Positions 1 to 6,783 of a DNA stretch of 36,068 nucleotides are shown piece after piece. Position 1 is the first letter of the stretch. Each line of letters opens with the position of its first letter. Under the pieces are notes generated by a model. It was given only the letters and a program-made list of their open reading frames with translations, searched no databases and was not told where the DNA came from. This stretch comes from Spirochaetota bacterium (GTDB taxonomy: Bacteria > Spirochaetota > Spirochaetia > SPDA01 > JAJSAL01), in NCBI GenBank assembly GCA_024274705.1, contig JAJSAL010000018.1, forward strand, positions 1-36,068, read 5' to 3'. The translations under genes and the position numbers were made by a program.

Positions 1-119
1 ACAAGCCTGGTGTACAGCATGTTCGGCAGTTTTACATCCCCCACATAAACCTGGGTTCCCATGACCCGGCCTGGGCCGCCCACACGGTTGACCGGTTTAC
101 CGACAATACCCTCACTCAT
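1..119 (-). CDS. Molybdenum hydroxylase (xanthine dehydrogenase-like) large subunit, N-terminus only
   Basis: Only the first 39 or so codons lie in the window; the gene runs off the left edge. The start reads MSEGIVGKPVNRVGGPGRVMG, which resembles the opening of molybdopterin-binding subunits of xanthine dehydrogenase-family enzymes (the protein at 6780-9113 opens with a similar VGKPVMR). Its ATG overlaps the stop of the upstream FeS-subunit gene in an ATGA arrangement, typical of translational coupling in a three-subunit hydroxylase operon. The FAD and FeS subunits precede it on the same strand, so the partial gene is most likely the catalytic subunit. The cofactor-binding parts are outside the window, so substrate class cannot be judged. 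Confidence 0.75.
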   Translation of the reverse strand, partial: MSEGIVGKPVNRVGGPGRVMGTQVYVGDVKLPNMLYTRL

Positions 120-592
120 ATGCCCTCCTCCGCCGCGGCCTGGACCGCCTCGATAATTTTCCCGTAACCTGTGCATCGGCAGAGATTTCCGGCCAGTCCT
201 TCCCTGATTTCTTCTGCTGTCGGATGGGAATTGTTCATCAGCAGGTAATGTGCGGACATGATCATCCCGGGAGTGCAGAACCCGCACTGTACCGCACCTG
301 TATCCAGAAAAGCTTTCTGAAGCACGCCGGGTTTACCGTCTTCAGACAGGCCCTCGATTGTAAGGATCTCCGATCCGTCTGTTTCTGCTGCGAGAATGAT
401 GCAGGAAGTAACGCTCCGTCCATCCAGCACAACCGTACAGGCGCCGCACTCTCCTTCACCGCAACACTTTTTGGCGCCTGTCAGGTAGAGCTGATTTCTG
501 AGCATCTCCAGAAGGGTTTCGTAGGGGGCTACCTCGATTTCGTGGTACTCATCGTTGACGGTAACGGAAATAGGTATCTTTTTTTCCAGCAT
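116..592 (-). CDS. [2Fe-2S]-binding small subunit of molybdenum hydroxylase, set 1
   Basis: This 158-residue protein has the two-domain layout of CoxS/XdhC-type electron-transfer subunits. The N-terminal ferredoxin-like domain carries CCGEGECGACTV with a later Cys (residues about 43-65). The C-terminal helical domain carries CGFCTPGM and CRCTGYG (about 103-145), which bind the second [2Fe-2S] cluster. The length is usual for the family. It passes electrons from the molybdenum centre to the FAD subunit. It sits 5 nt after the FAD-subunit gene and overlaps the large-subunit start by 4 nt. All eight expected cluster cysteines appear present. The actual substrate of the enzyme is unknown. Confidence 0.93.
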   Translation of the reverse strand: MLEKKIPISVTVNDEYHEIEVAPYETLLEMLRNQLYLTGAKKCCGEGECGACTVVLDGRSVTSCIILAAETDGSEILTIEGLSEDGKPGVLQKAFLDTGAVQCGFCTPGMIMSAHYLLMNNSHPTAEEIREGLAGNLCRCTGYGKIIEAVQAAAEEGI

Positions 593-597
593 AACTG

Positions 598-1461
598 TTA
601 CCCTGCCTGTCGAGTGTAGCGCTGCCGGGCTTGCATAAGAACCCTGCGGCTTATGGTGAGGAGCATAGCCCGGCGGTATTCTTTCCCGGCCCTTACATCT
701 GAAATGGGGCTGGTCTTGCTGATCAAAGACGCAAGGATCCCGTCCCGCCGGGTATCGGAAAGCTCTTTTCCCGCAAGGGTCCCTGATTCATCCCTGGCAA
801 TCACCGGTGCAGGCCCTGCTGCGCCGAATACGAACGTTGTGATGCCTTCCCCGTTTATACTGCAGGCCATATTAACAGTCGCCAGGTCAACTCCCTTTCT
901 CCGGGTTACCCGGCCGAAGGCGGCTCCGAAAGGTTCCTCCGGAATGGGCAGGTGTACTGAAACTACCAGTTCCGAAGGAGCACATACGGTCTTACCGGGT
1001 CCGAGGAAAAAGCCGCTTAAGGGCACGGTCCTGGTCCCACCTGTTCCTGCAACCGTAACCGAAGCTCCATGAACCATCAGCACCGGAACCGTGTCCGCTG
1101 CAGGAGAACCATTGCATATGTTGCCTGTAAGGGTTGCGCGGTTTCGTATCTGGACGGAACCAACGATCGAAGCCGCGTCCACCAGTGCCGGAACATGTTT
1201 CCTGATAAGCCGGTTTTGAACAAGATCGGACAGTACTACCAGGGCTCCGATATTCAGCATCCCGTCATCGGCATCTATAGTATTGCTGATATCCTGTACC
1301 TGTTTCAGATCGATGATACCATCCGGAGCGGCATGCCCCTTCAGAATGCGTACCATGAGATCCGTGCCGCCGATCATGGCCCTTGCCCCGGTACCGAACC
1401 GGTCCAGTAGTGCAAGGGCATCCTTCAGTGTTTTCGGCCGCAGGTACTGGAAGTCTTCCAT
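598..1461 (-). CDS. FAD-binding medium subunit of molybdenum hydroxylase, set 1
   Basis: The 287-residue product matches the CoxM/XdhB FAD-binding subunit. The first FAD loop appears as AMIGGTDLMVRI near residues 28-39 and the second as TLTGNICNGSPAADTVPVL near 110-128, followed by the CO-dehydrogenase flavoprotein C-terminal domain. It takes electrons from the FeS subunit and hands them to an acceptor (NAD or another carrier). It lies 20 nt downstream of the ATP-grasp kinase-type gene at 1482-2456 and 5 nt upstream of the FeS subunit, so all four genes should share the promoter at 2549-2591. Linking a molybdenum hydroxylase to a PEP-synthase-type subunit in one transcript is unusual. Confidence 0.92.
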   Translation of the reverse strand: MEDFQYLRPKTLKDALALLDRFGTGARAMIGGTDLMVRILKGHAAPDGIIDLKQVQDISNTIDADDGMLNIGALVVLSDLVQNRLIRKHVPALVDAASIVGSVQIRNRATLTGNICNGSPAADTVPVLMVHGASVTVAGTGGTRTVPLSGFFLGPGKTVCAPSELVVSVHLPIPEEPFGAAFGRVTRRKGVDLATVNMACSINGEGITTFVFGAAGPAPVIARDESGTLAGKELSDTRRDGILASLISKTSPISDVRAGKEYRRAMLLTISRRVLMQARQRYTRQAG

Positions 1462-1481
1462 ATCCGCCCTCTTACCCGTTT

Positions 1482-2456
1482 TTACTCTTTAAGCCCCTTG
1501 ATTTTTCGTGCCTGCAGGAGAAACAGCTCGCCGTTTTCATATGCCCATTCGATATCCTGGGGGCACTCGAAAACTTTTTCGACTTTCGCCCCCAGTTCCG
1601 CGAGTTCATAGAGCTGTTCTTCCGTGAGGGTACAATCGGTAACCATATTACCGGTTAGTTCGTATTTTTTCCGGCCGATGCCTTTCTCCTTGTCGATGGT
1701 GATCATGATGTTTTTATTCATCACCTTTTTCTGTTTGATCTTCCGAGGATTACCCCTGGTTACAACGAAATAATCTACAATAGCCTCACCGGAAACGAGA
1801 GATTCTCCGAGCCCCCAGTTCGCTTCGATGACAAACTCGTCCCTTGCGCCTGTAACAGGATTAGCGGTAAACAGAACGCCTGCCACATCGGAGTTCACCA
1901 TTTTCTGCACAATCGGCGCGATAACCCCCTTATCCTGGGGTATATCCTGCTGATGCCTTCGATAAATGGCCCGGGCAGTAAAGAGAGAAGCCCAGCAGCT
2001 CCTGATATATTCGATTATCTGTTCTTCCCCTTTGATAAAGTGATAGGTATCCATCATGCCGGGAAACGAGGTTATGGGACTGTCTTTCACCGAGACCGAA
2101 GAACGGACAGCGACAAAGGCATCGTCCCGGTCGGGAGTTTTAATACGGTGAATGTGTTCCTTGATTTCCTTTTCCATATCTTCCGGAATAGGAGCGCCGG
2201 TAATCATCTCCCGAATATCGGCGGATTGTTTCTCTATGGAAGCGTAATCATTAAAATCCATGGCATTTATGATTTCCATGATCTTCGGCAGGAGTCCGTT
2301 CGTTTCCAGGAGATAGTCCAGGGCTTTTCCTGTAACACAAAAACCGCCGGGTACATTAAACCCGTTCTGGGTCATCTCTCCCAAGTTGGCCGCTTTACCG
2401 CCGTTTTCCAGTGATTCGTCTTTCCTAAGGTCTTTGATTTGTTTGACGTATGCCAT
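1482..2456 (-). CDS. Stand-alone PEP synthase/PPDK-type ATP-grasp nucleotide-binding subunit (phenylphosphate synthase beta-like)
   Basis: The protein has 324 residues and consists only of the N-terminal ATP-binding module of PEP synthase/pyruvate phosphate dikinase. Visible motifs are GGKAANLG (19-26), AVRSS (116-120), SFPGMMDT (130-137), FTANPVTG (196-203), EANWGLGES (211-219) and QDIEWAYENGELFLLQARK (300-318). It has no swivelling phosphohistidine domain and no PEP-binding barrel. Known relatives with this cut are the ATP-binding subunit of phenylphosphate synthase and the corresponding domain of rifampicin phosphotransferase. The missing central/His part is very likely the product at 10785-12470, controlled by the same operator. 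The start is backed by an AGAAGGAGG ribosome site. It is the first gene of the operon that continues into hydroxylase set 1. Confidence 0.85.
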   Translation of the reverse strand: MAYVKQIKDLRKDESLENGGKAANLGEMTQNGFNVPGGFCVTGKALDYLLETNGLLPKIMEIINAMDFNDYASIEKQSADIREMITGAPIPEDMEKEIKEHIHRIKTPDRDDAFVAVRSSVSVKDSPITSFPGMMDTYHFIKGEEQIIEYIRSCWASLFTARAIYRRHQQDIPQDKGVIAPIVQKMVNSDVAGVLFTANPVTGARDEFVIEANWGLGESLVSGEAIVDYFVVTRGNPRKIKQKKVMNKNIMITIDKEKGIGRKKYELTGNMVTDCTLTEEQLYELAELGAKVEKVFECPQDIEWAYENGELFLLQARKIKGLKE

Positions 2457-2548
2457 GTCCGGATCCTCCTTCTAAGTAGAACATGAACCTGCAGTACTGT
2501 GAGCCCGCGCAACAGCTTGTATGCATGTATTCTGCGCAAACACTATAT

Positions 2549-2591
2549 TATCGATTATCGATAGTTTACCACTCTTATGGCCGGGTGTCAA
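2549..2591 (-). promoter_or_regulatory. Promoter and operator 1 (kinase-subunit/hydroxylase set 1 operon)
   Basis: On the minus strand the -35 box TTGACA (2586-2591) and -10 box TAAACT (2563-2568) are separated by exactly 17 bp. A perfect 7-1-7 palindrome, TATCGATTATCGATA (2549-2563), touches the -10 box and covers the expected start of transcription, a typical repressor position. The same palindrome heads five other operons in this window. Confidence 0.85.
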
Positions 2592-2617
2592 TATTCCTCC
2601 CGTTTCGAAAGAAGATG

Positions 2618-3109
2618 CTACTTCAGAGATTTCCAGGCTTCCCAACCGATGTCCCTTCCGGGATACCCGGGTCTTTTAAACGGCCACTCTTCCCTCACCC
2701 ATTGTTTCACCTCACCGAACAAGTGTTCATCCATACCATTTTCCACTTCACTCTGCCTGACCCACATAACGATGTCAGCGTCGTACTTGTCATTTGGAGA
2801 CGGATACATATACACACATCCTAAGCACACACTTTCATCCAGGCTCATGACTGTATAGGCAAATGATGACCTTCGCTGAAACTCTTTCTGGTGCCATCCG
2901 AGATCCACCAGGTCCTGTTCAAACGTCAGCTCTTCTGTCGGCCAGGCGTGGTCCGGACCGAAGGGCATCGATCTCTGCAGATGACCGATACTGGTCATCA
3001 CTGCATCGTAATCTTTAACAACATCATGGATGGTAAGCATTCTCAGGAGGAATCTCTCTGTAACCAGTTTACCAGGAACCGGAAAATCCTTCGGCAAAAA
3101 ACTGTTCAT
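2618..3109 (-). CDS. GNAT-family N-acetyltransferase-like protein
   Basis: This 163-residue protein opens like RimJ/RimL-type acetyltransferases (LVTERFLLRMLTIHDVVKDYDAVM) and has the strand-rich centre FAYTVMSLDESVCLGCVYMYP. The usual acetyl-CoA loop (Q/RxxGxG/A) is not obvious, since the stretch after DIVMWVRQSEVENGMDEHLF lacks a clear glycine-rich turn, so activity is uncertain. It lies 55 nt downstream of yqeB and could be the last gene of the hydroxylase set 2 operon, although a role in hydroxylase function is not evident. Its 3' end abuts the promoter of the next operon. Confidence 0.7.
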   Translation of the reverse strand: MNSFLPKDFPVPGKLVTERFLLRMLTIHDVVKDYDAVMTSIGHLQRSMPFGPDHAWPTEELTFEQDLVDLGWHQKEFQRRSSFAYTVMSLDESVCLGCVYMYPSPNDKYDADIVMWVRQSEVENGMDEHLFGEVKQWVREEWPFKRPGYPGRDIGWEAWKSLK

Positions 3110-3164
3110 CTCAGTGCAGCCCTTTCATTGTTTCAAAATCCATGGATACGTAACACATCGGCTG

Positions 3165-3992
3165 TCAGCGGTTTTCGCGTGCCAGGAAAAGTATCCCTTC
3201 CAGCACTCCTCCGGCGACAGCCCGCGCCTTGTCCGAGATGGAATAACAGTAACGCCTGACACCCCGGGGATCTACATCTCCAACCTTGAATCCTTCAGGC
3301 ACTTCGATTCCTCCCGGAAGCAGTCCCCGGACAACACCGCTTACACGGGTTACCACGGGCAAAGTACCTGCCAGGGCAACAGTATCCCCTTCGGATACGA
3401 GATCCCCGATGGACGTCAGCGGTTTGAATATTCCTCCCGCCGGAGACCGCAAAACACGTTCACCGGTTTTCTTTACAATGGCACCGGGAGTCCCGGTATC
3501 TTCCGCTGCATAACCTTTCAGTATAAGCCTGCCGAGATAATGCCCGCGGTTCGTTTCTACAACTGCGTGAACATCCCTCCCGGCACAAAAACCCGGTCCC
3601 AGCCCTATTACAATCGGCGCCATTGAACGGTCCGTCCCAAGGTTCCTTTTCGCCAGGATTGCATCTACAAGGGCACAAGGACCGATTTCCTTTACCACTG
3701 AAGCGGAAGGATCAACCATGACGGCAGCCTGGCCCCGGGCCATGATGTTTTGAGCTTCGGCAACCGATTCGGTACGTATACCCTTTATACCCTCGATTTC
3801 GGTAGCGCCTGAGTATATAGCTGAAGAAAACGCCACGGCTGTTCTAATGGCGGTAGGCTTCTCGATCTCCAGGGCAAGCACTCGAAATCCGGAACGAATC
3901 AGCTTATGGATGACTCCGGTTCCGATGTCACCTGCTCCGCGAAGGACTACCAGGTTACGTGCTCTGTTAAGAAGTGGAGTACAGGATTTCAT
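3165..3992 (-). CDS. yqeB: YqeB/EF2563-family selenium-dependent molybdenum hydroxylase maturation protein
   Basis: The 275-residue product reads VVLRGAGDIGTGVIHKLIRSGFRVLALEIEKPTAIRTAVAFSSAIYSG near its N-terminus, the hallmark of the EF2563 (YqeB) family, with a Rossmann-like first half. This family is a marker of molybdenum hydroxylases with a labile selenium ligand, where it is thought to act in installing or handling selenium at the cofactor. The gene overlaps the preceding mocA-yqeC fusion by 26 nt and follows hydroxylase set 2. No selD or other selenium-supply gene lies in this window. Family assignment is secure; biochemical role is from family knowledge. Confidence 0.88.
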   Translation of the reverse strand: MKSCTPLLNRARNLVVLRGAGDIGTGVIHKLIRSGFRVLALEIEKPTAIRTAVAFSSAIYSGATEIEGIKGIRTESVAEAQNIMARGQAAVMVDPSASVVKEIGPCALVDAILAKRNLGTDRSMAPIVIGLGPGFCAGRDVHAVVETNRGHYLGRLILKGYAAEDTGTPGAIVKKTGERVLRSPAGGIFKPLTSIGDLVSEGDTVALAGTLPVVTRVSGVVRGLLPGGIEVPEGFKVGDVDPRGVRRYCYSISDKARAVAGGVLEGILFLARENR

Positions 3993-5388
3993 CTTCGGTA
4001 GTATATCCTCTTATGGTAACATCGATCACCTCCGGCGAAGGTTTCATTCGAGTGAACACAAACGCTTCCGGAACGGTTGCGTTCCGCAGCAGGTATTCTT
4101 TCAGCCTCTGTCTTTCTTCTACCGGTATCATGTCACATTGATTGAGTACCACGATCTTCCTGCTTCCTGCAGGAGATTGTTTAAAAGCCCCCTGGGGATG
4201 GTCGATAATCCGGACAAGTGTTTCCGCATCAATGGTACCGGGCTTTTCAGAAATATATTTTTTGAAAAACCCTAGCCTGTGGACCGTGCTTTCATCGGCA
4301 GGTGCACCGAAGCCCGAAAGACCGATCACATGAATACTGGTATCGGCGAACAGAGGAATAGCAGGTTCATGCGCCCCCGGAAATTTTATCGGACGCCCGG
4401 CTGAACCGTCTGTTTCGAGCATAATGTTGTCGAATACCGTTTTCCGGTACACCTTCTCAATTTCAGCAAGATGAGGACCTCTTACTGTTTTTCTTTTTGC
4501 CGAGTATCCCCCGTACCAGAAGACTATAGAATCAGGGAGTATTTCATCCTCCGGAAAATCCCAGGTCATACCGCGAAATACGGTATCATACCCATAATCG
4601 GTTCCTTCCGGGCTGCTAAGATGCGTGGTCGTGGACATCAGGACCCTCCGGCCCCTCTTTTTGAGTTCCCGGGAAAGATAGACCAGGAGGGAGGTTTTTC
4701 CTCCTCCCCCGGAGATACTGATGCAATTATTGAAATCTTCACCCAGGTAGTCGATCAGCCGGTTTCCCGGCAGATACCGGGTGAACAGAGCACGTTGTTC
4801 ATACGCCCCGGGGGTATCTATATCTGTAAGGGGAAGAGATGTTTCAAACTCGATATAGCGGTTCACTTCCGGGTATTTGTGCAACAGTACCCTCCCGCCG
4901 GTATCCCCCTCAACGCCAAGGAGTCGGTCTCTCCATGTTTGCATGATGATTACCGGATGCCCGGGTGTTCCGGCATACAGAGGCACAGTATTATAACCGG
5001 GATTACTGTCGAAAAAGTCTATGGTGCGGTCGATAATTCCGGGAAGTACGAAGGGCATATCCCCCAGCAGGAAAAGAAAACCGTCGCTTTTCTCCGAGGC
5101 GCTGGAAATGCCCAGCTTCATGGACGATGAAAGACCCCTTCTGCTGTGTTCGTTTTTCACGATTTTCAGCGGTCTTTCAATACACAGGGATTCAAGGTAC
5201 GCATGTACGGCCTTATCCGTATCCGAACCGTTTTCAAGAACAACGATTATTTCATCTACCTTTGAATTGACCAGGTTATTGAGAGAACATACCAGAAGGG
5301 GCCTGCCGTGAAAGGGCAGGAGCAGTTTCTGTCTCCCCATCCGTTTCGAGAGTCCTGCTGCAAGTAGAATTCCGCTTACAAAGACCAT
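3967..5388 (-). CDS. MocA-like cytidylyltransferase fused to YqeC-type hydroxylase accessory domain
   Basis: The 473-residue protein is a fusion. Residues 1 to about 200 are a MobA/MocA nucleotidyltransferase domain, with GILLAAGLSKRMGRQKLLLPF at the N-terminus and FLLGDMPFVLPG near 105. This is the type that makes molybdopterin cytosine dinucleotide, the cofactor form of bacterial xanthine dehydrogenase-family enzymes. Residues about 210-470 are a YqeC domain with the P-loop SGGGGKTSLLVYLSRELKKR and the following STTTHLSSPEG. YqeC is found with selenium-dependent hydroxylases. The two functions are commonly encoded separately. The gene lies 26 nt after the FeS subunit of set 2 and overlaps yqeB. 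Confidence 0.87.
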   Translation of the reverse strand: MVFVSGILLAAGLSKRMGRQKLLLPFHGRPLLVCSLNNLVNSKVDEIIVVLENGSDTDKAVHAYLESLCIERPLKIVKNEHSRRGLSSSMKLGISSASEKSDGFLFLLGDMPFVLPGIIDRTIDFFDSNPGYNTVPLYAGTPGHPVIIMQTWRDRLLGVEGDTGGRVLLHKYPEVNRYIEFETSLPLTDIDTPGAYEQRALFTRYLPGNRLIDYLGEDFNNCISISGGGGKTSLLVYLSRELKKRGRRVLMSTTTHLSSPEGTDYGYDTVFRGMTWDFPEDEILPDSIVFWYGGYSAKRKTVRGPHLAEIEKVYRKTVFDNIMLETDGSAGRPIKFPGAHEPAIPLFADTSIHVIGLSGFGAPADESTVHRLGFFKKYISEKPGTIDAETLVRIIDHPQGAFKQSPAGSRKIVVLNQCDMIPVEERQRLKEYLLRNATVPEAFVFTRMKPSPEVIDVTIRGYTTEDEILYSTS

Positions 5389-5414
5389 CTAAGTGCCCAT
5401 CGGAACCAGGTGAA

Positions 5415-5897
5415 TTAAGATCCGGCGGCGCTAAGCATATCCGCTACCTTTTTTACCGTTTTAACAATCCGGGTATACCCGGTACACCGGCAGAGATTTC
5501 CTTCCATCATTTTCCGAATTTCCGCCTCTGTGGGACTGGGATACTCGTCTAATATCGATTTCGCCGTAAGAAGCATCCCGGGAGTGCAAAAACCACACTG
5601 AACAGCCCCTTCGTCTATGAAAGCCTGCTGCAGCGGATGGAGAACACCGTTTTTTGCCAGGCCCTCCACCGTAAGGATGGTTGTCCCTGCCGCTTCATAG
5701 GCTAAGACCATACAGGAGTTTACCGGTTTGCCGTCCATGATAACCGTGCAGGCACCGCATTCCCCTTCGCTACATCCTTCTTTTGCACCGGTAAGTCCGA
5801 GATCCTCCCTGATAAACTGAAGGAGTGTTTTGTTTACCGGGACTTCGCGGATATACTTCTCATCATTTACCAGTACATGTATCTCTCTACTCTGCAT
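5415..5897 (-). CDS. [2Fe-2S]-binding small subunit of molybdenum hydroxylase, set 2
   Basis: This 160-residue protein is the electron-transfer subunit of the second hydroxylase. It has GCSEGECGACTVIMDGKPVNSC (about 42-63) in the N-terminal ferredoxin fold and CGFCTPGM plus CRCTGYTRIV (about 102-145) in the helical second domain. It is close in layout to the protein at 116-592 but clearly diverged, so the two sets are paralogues rather than a recent duplication. It starts 11 nt inside the end of the FAD-subunit gene and is followed by the MocA-YqeC fusion. Confidence 0.94.
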   Translation of the reverse strand: MQSREIHVLVNDEKYIREVPVNKTLLQFIREDLGLTGAKEGCSEGECGACTVIMDGKPVNSCMVLAYEAAGTTILTVEGLAKNGVLHPLQQAFIDEGAVQCGFCTPGMLLTAKSILDEYPSPTEAEIRKMMEGNLCRCTGYTRIVKTVKKVADMLSAAGS

Positions 5898-6783
5898 ACC
5901 CTACTCCTGACGATACGTTCCTGTAGGCGCGGTGAATAATTTTCGGCACAAGGTTCCGCAGCAGGTTCCGACGAAACTCAGCGGAGGATCTCCAGCTGCT
6001 TCTTGGCTTCGCTTCTTCCAGAACGAGCTTTCCTGCTGCTTTCAGTACAACAGGATCTGAAAGATCCTTCCCCTTGAGATACGCCTCTGTCATTTTAGCC
6101 CGGATCGGAATGGGAGCAGAAGTGGCAAGGGCAAGCCTGGCATCGCTGCAGGATTTGCCGTCTGCATTTACCTCCACGTACACCGTAATCCCCATCAGGG
6201 CAATTTCCATGGCCTTTCTCCGGCCGTATTTGTAATAAGCGCTTCCATTTTCCCCGGTCACCGGAGGAACGAGGATTCTTACCAGCACATCATCCTTTTT
6301 CAACACCGTTTGTTTAGGTCCGGAAAAAAAATCTTCAAGGGGTATGGTCCTCATCCCCTTGAGTCCTTGTACAACACAGATTGCGTTCAGCACAAGGAGC
6401 GGTCCGATACCATCCGCGGAAGGCGCTGCAGTACAGATATTGCCCCCCAGGGTGCCCCGGTTTCGAATCTGCAAAGACCCTATGGTGTTTACCCCTTCGA
6501 ACAGAACGGGATAATGCTTCAGGACAACATCACTGGTTTCAACCTCGTGATGGGTAACCATGGAGCCGATATCCAGTCCTGTTTTTTCGTCCCCTTTTAT
6601 GTCCTTCAGTTCCGGTATATTTTTGATATCGATGATGAACTTCGGGCGATGTTCCCCTTTGTGCATTTTTACATAGACATCGGTTCCTCCGGCTACAATT
6701 TCCGCAGCCGGGCCAAGCTCACTCCGAAGTTTACAAGCCTCTTCAACACTTTCCGGCAGGTACAGTTTAAATTCGGGTATCAT
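5887..6783 (-). CDS. FAD-binding medium subunit of molybdenum hydroxylase, set 2
   Basis: I place the start at the ATG at 6783, giving MIPEFKLYLPESVEEACKL and 298 residues. The open frame extends 41 codons further upstream, but that stretch lies inside the large-subunit gene and is rich in Cys and Gly with no family resemblance. The chosen ATG overlaps the large-subunit TGA as ATGA. FAD loops are visible as IVAGGTDVYVKM (about 34-45) and TLGGNICTAAPSADGIGPLLVL (about 110-131). The enzyme set order Mo, FAD, FeS differs from set 1, where the order is FAD, FeS, Mo. Confidence 0.92.
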   Translation of the reverse strand: MIPEFKLYLPESVEEACKLRSELGPAAEIVAGGTDVYVKMHKGEHRPKFIIDIKNIPELKDIKGDEKTGLDIGSMVTHHEVETSDVVLKHYPVLFEGVNTIGSLQIRNRGTLGGNICTAAPSADGIGPLLVLNAICVVQGLKGMRTIPLEDFFSGPKQTVLKKDDVLVRILVPPVTGENGSAYYKYGRRKAMEIALMGITVYVEVNADGKSCSDARLALATSAPIPIRAKMTEAYLKGKDLSDPVVLKAAGKLVLEEAKPRSSWRSSAEFRRNLLRNLVPKIIHRAYRNVSSGVGYAE

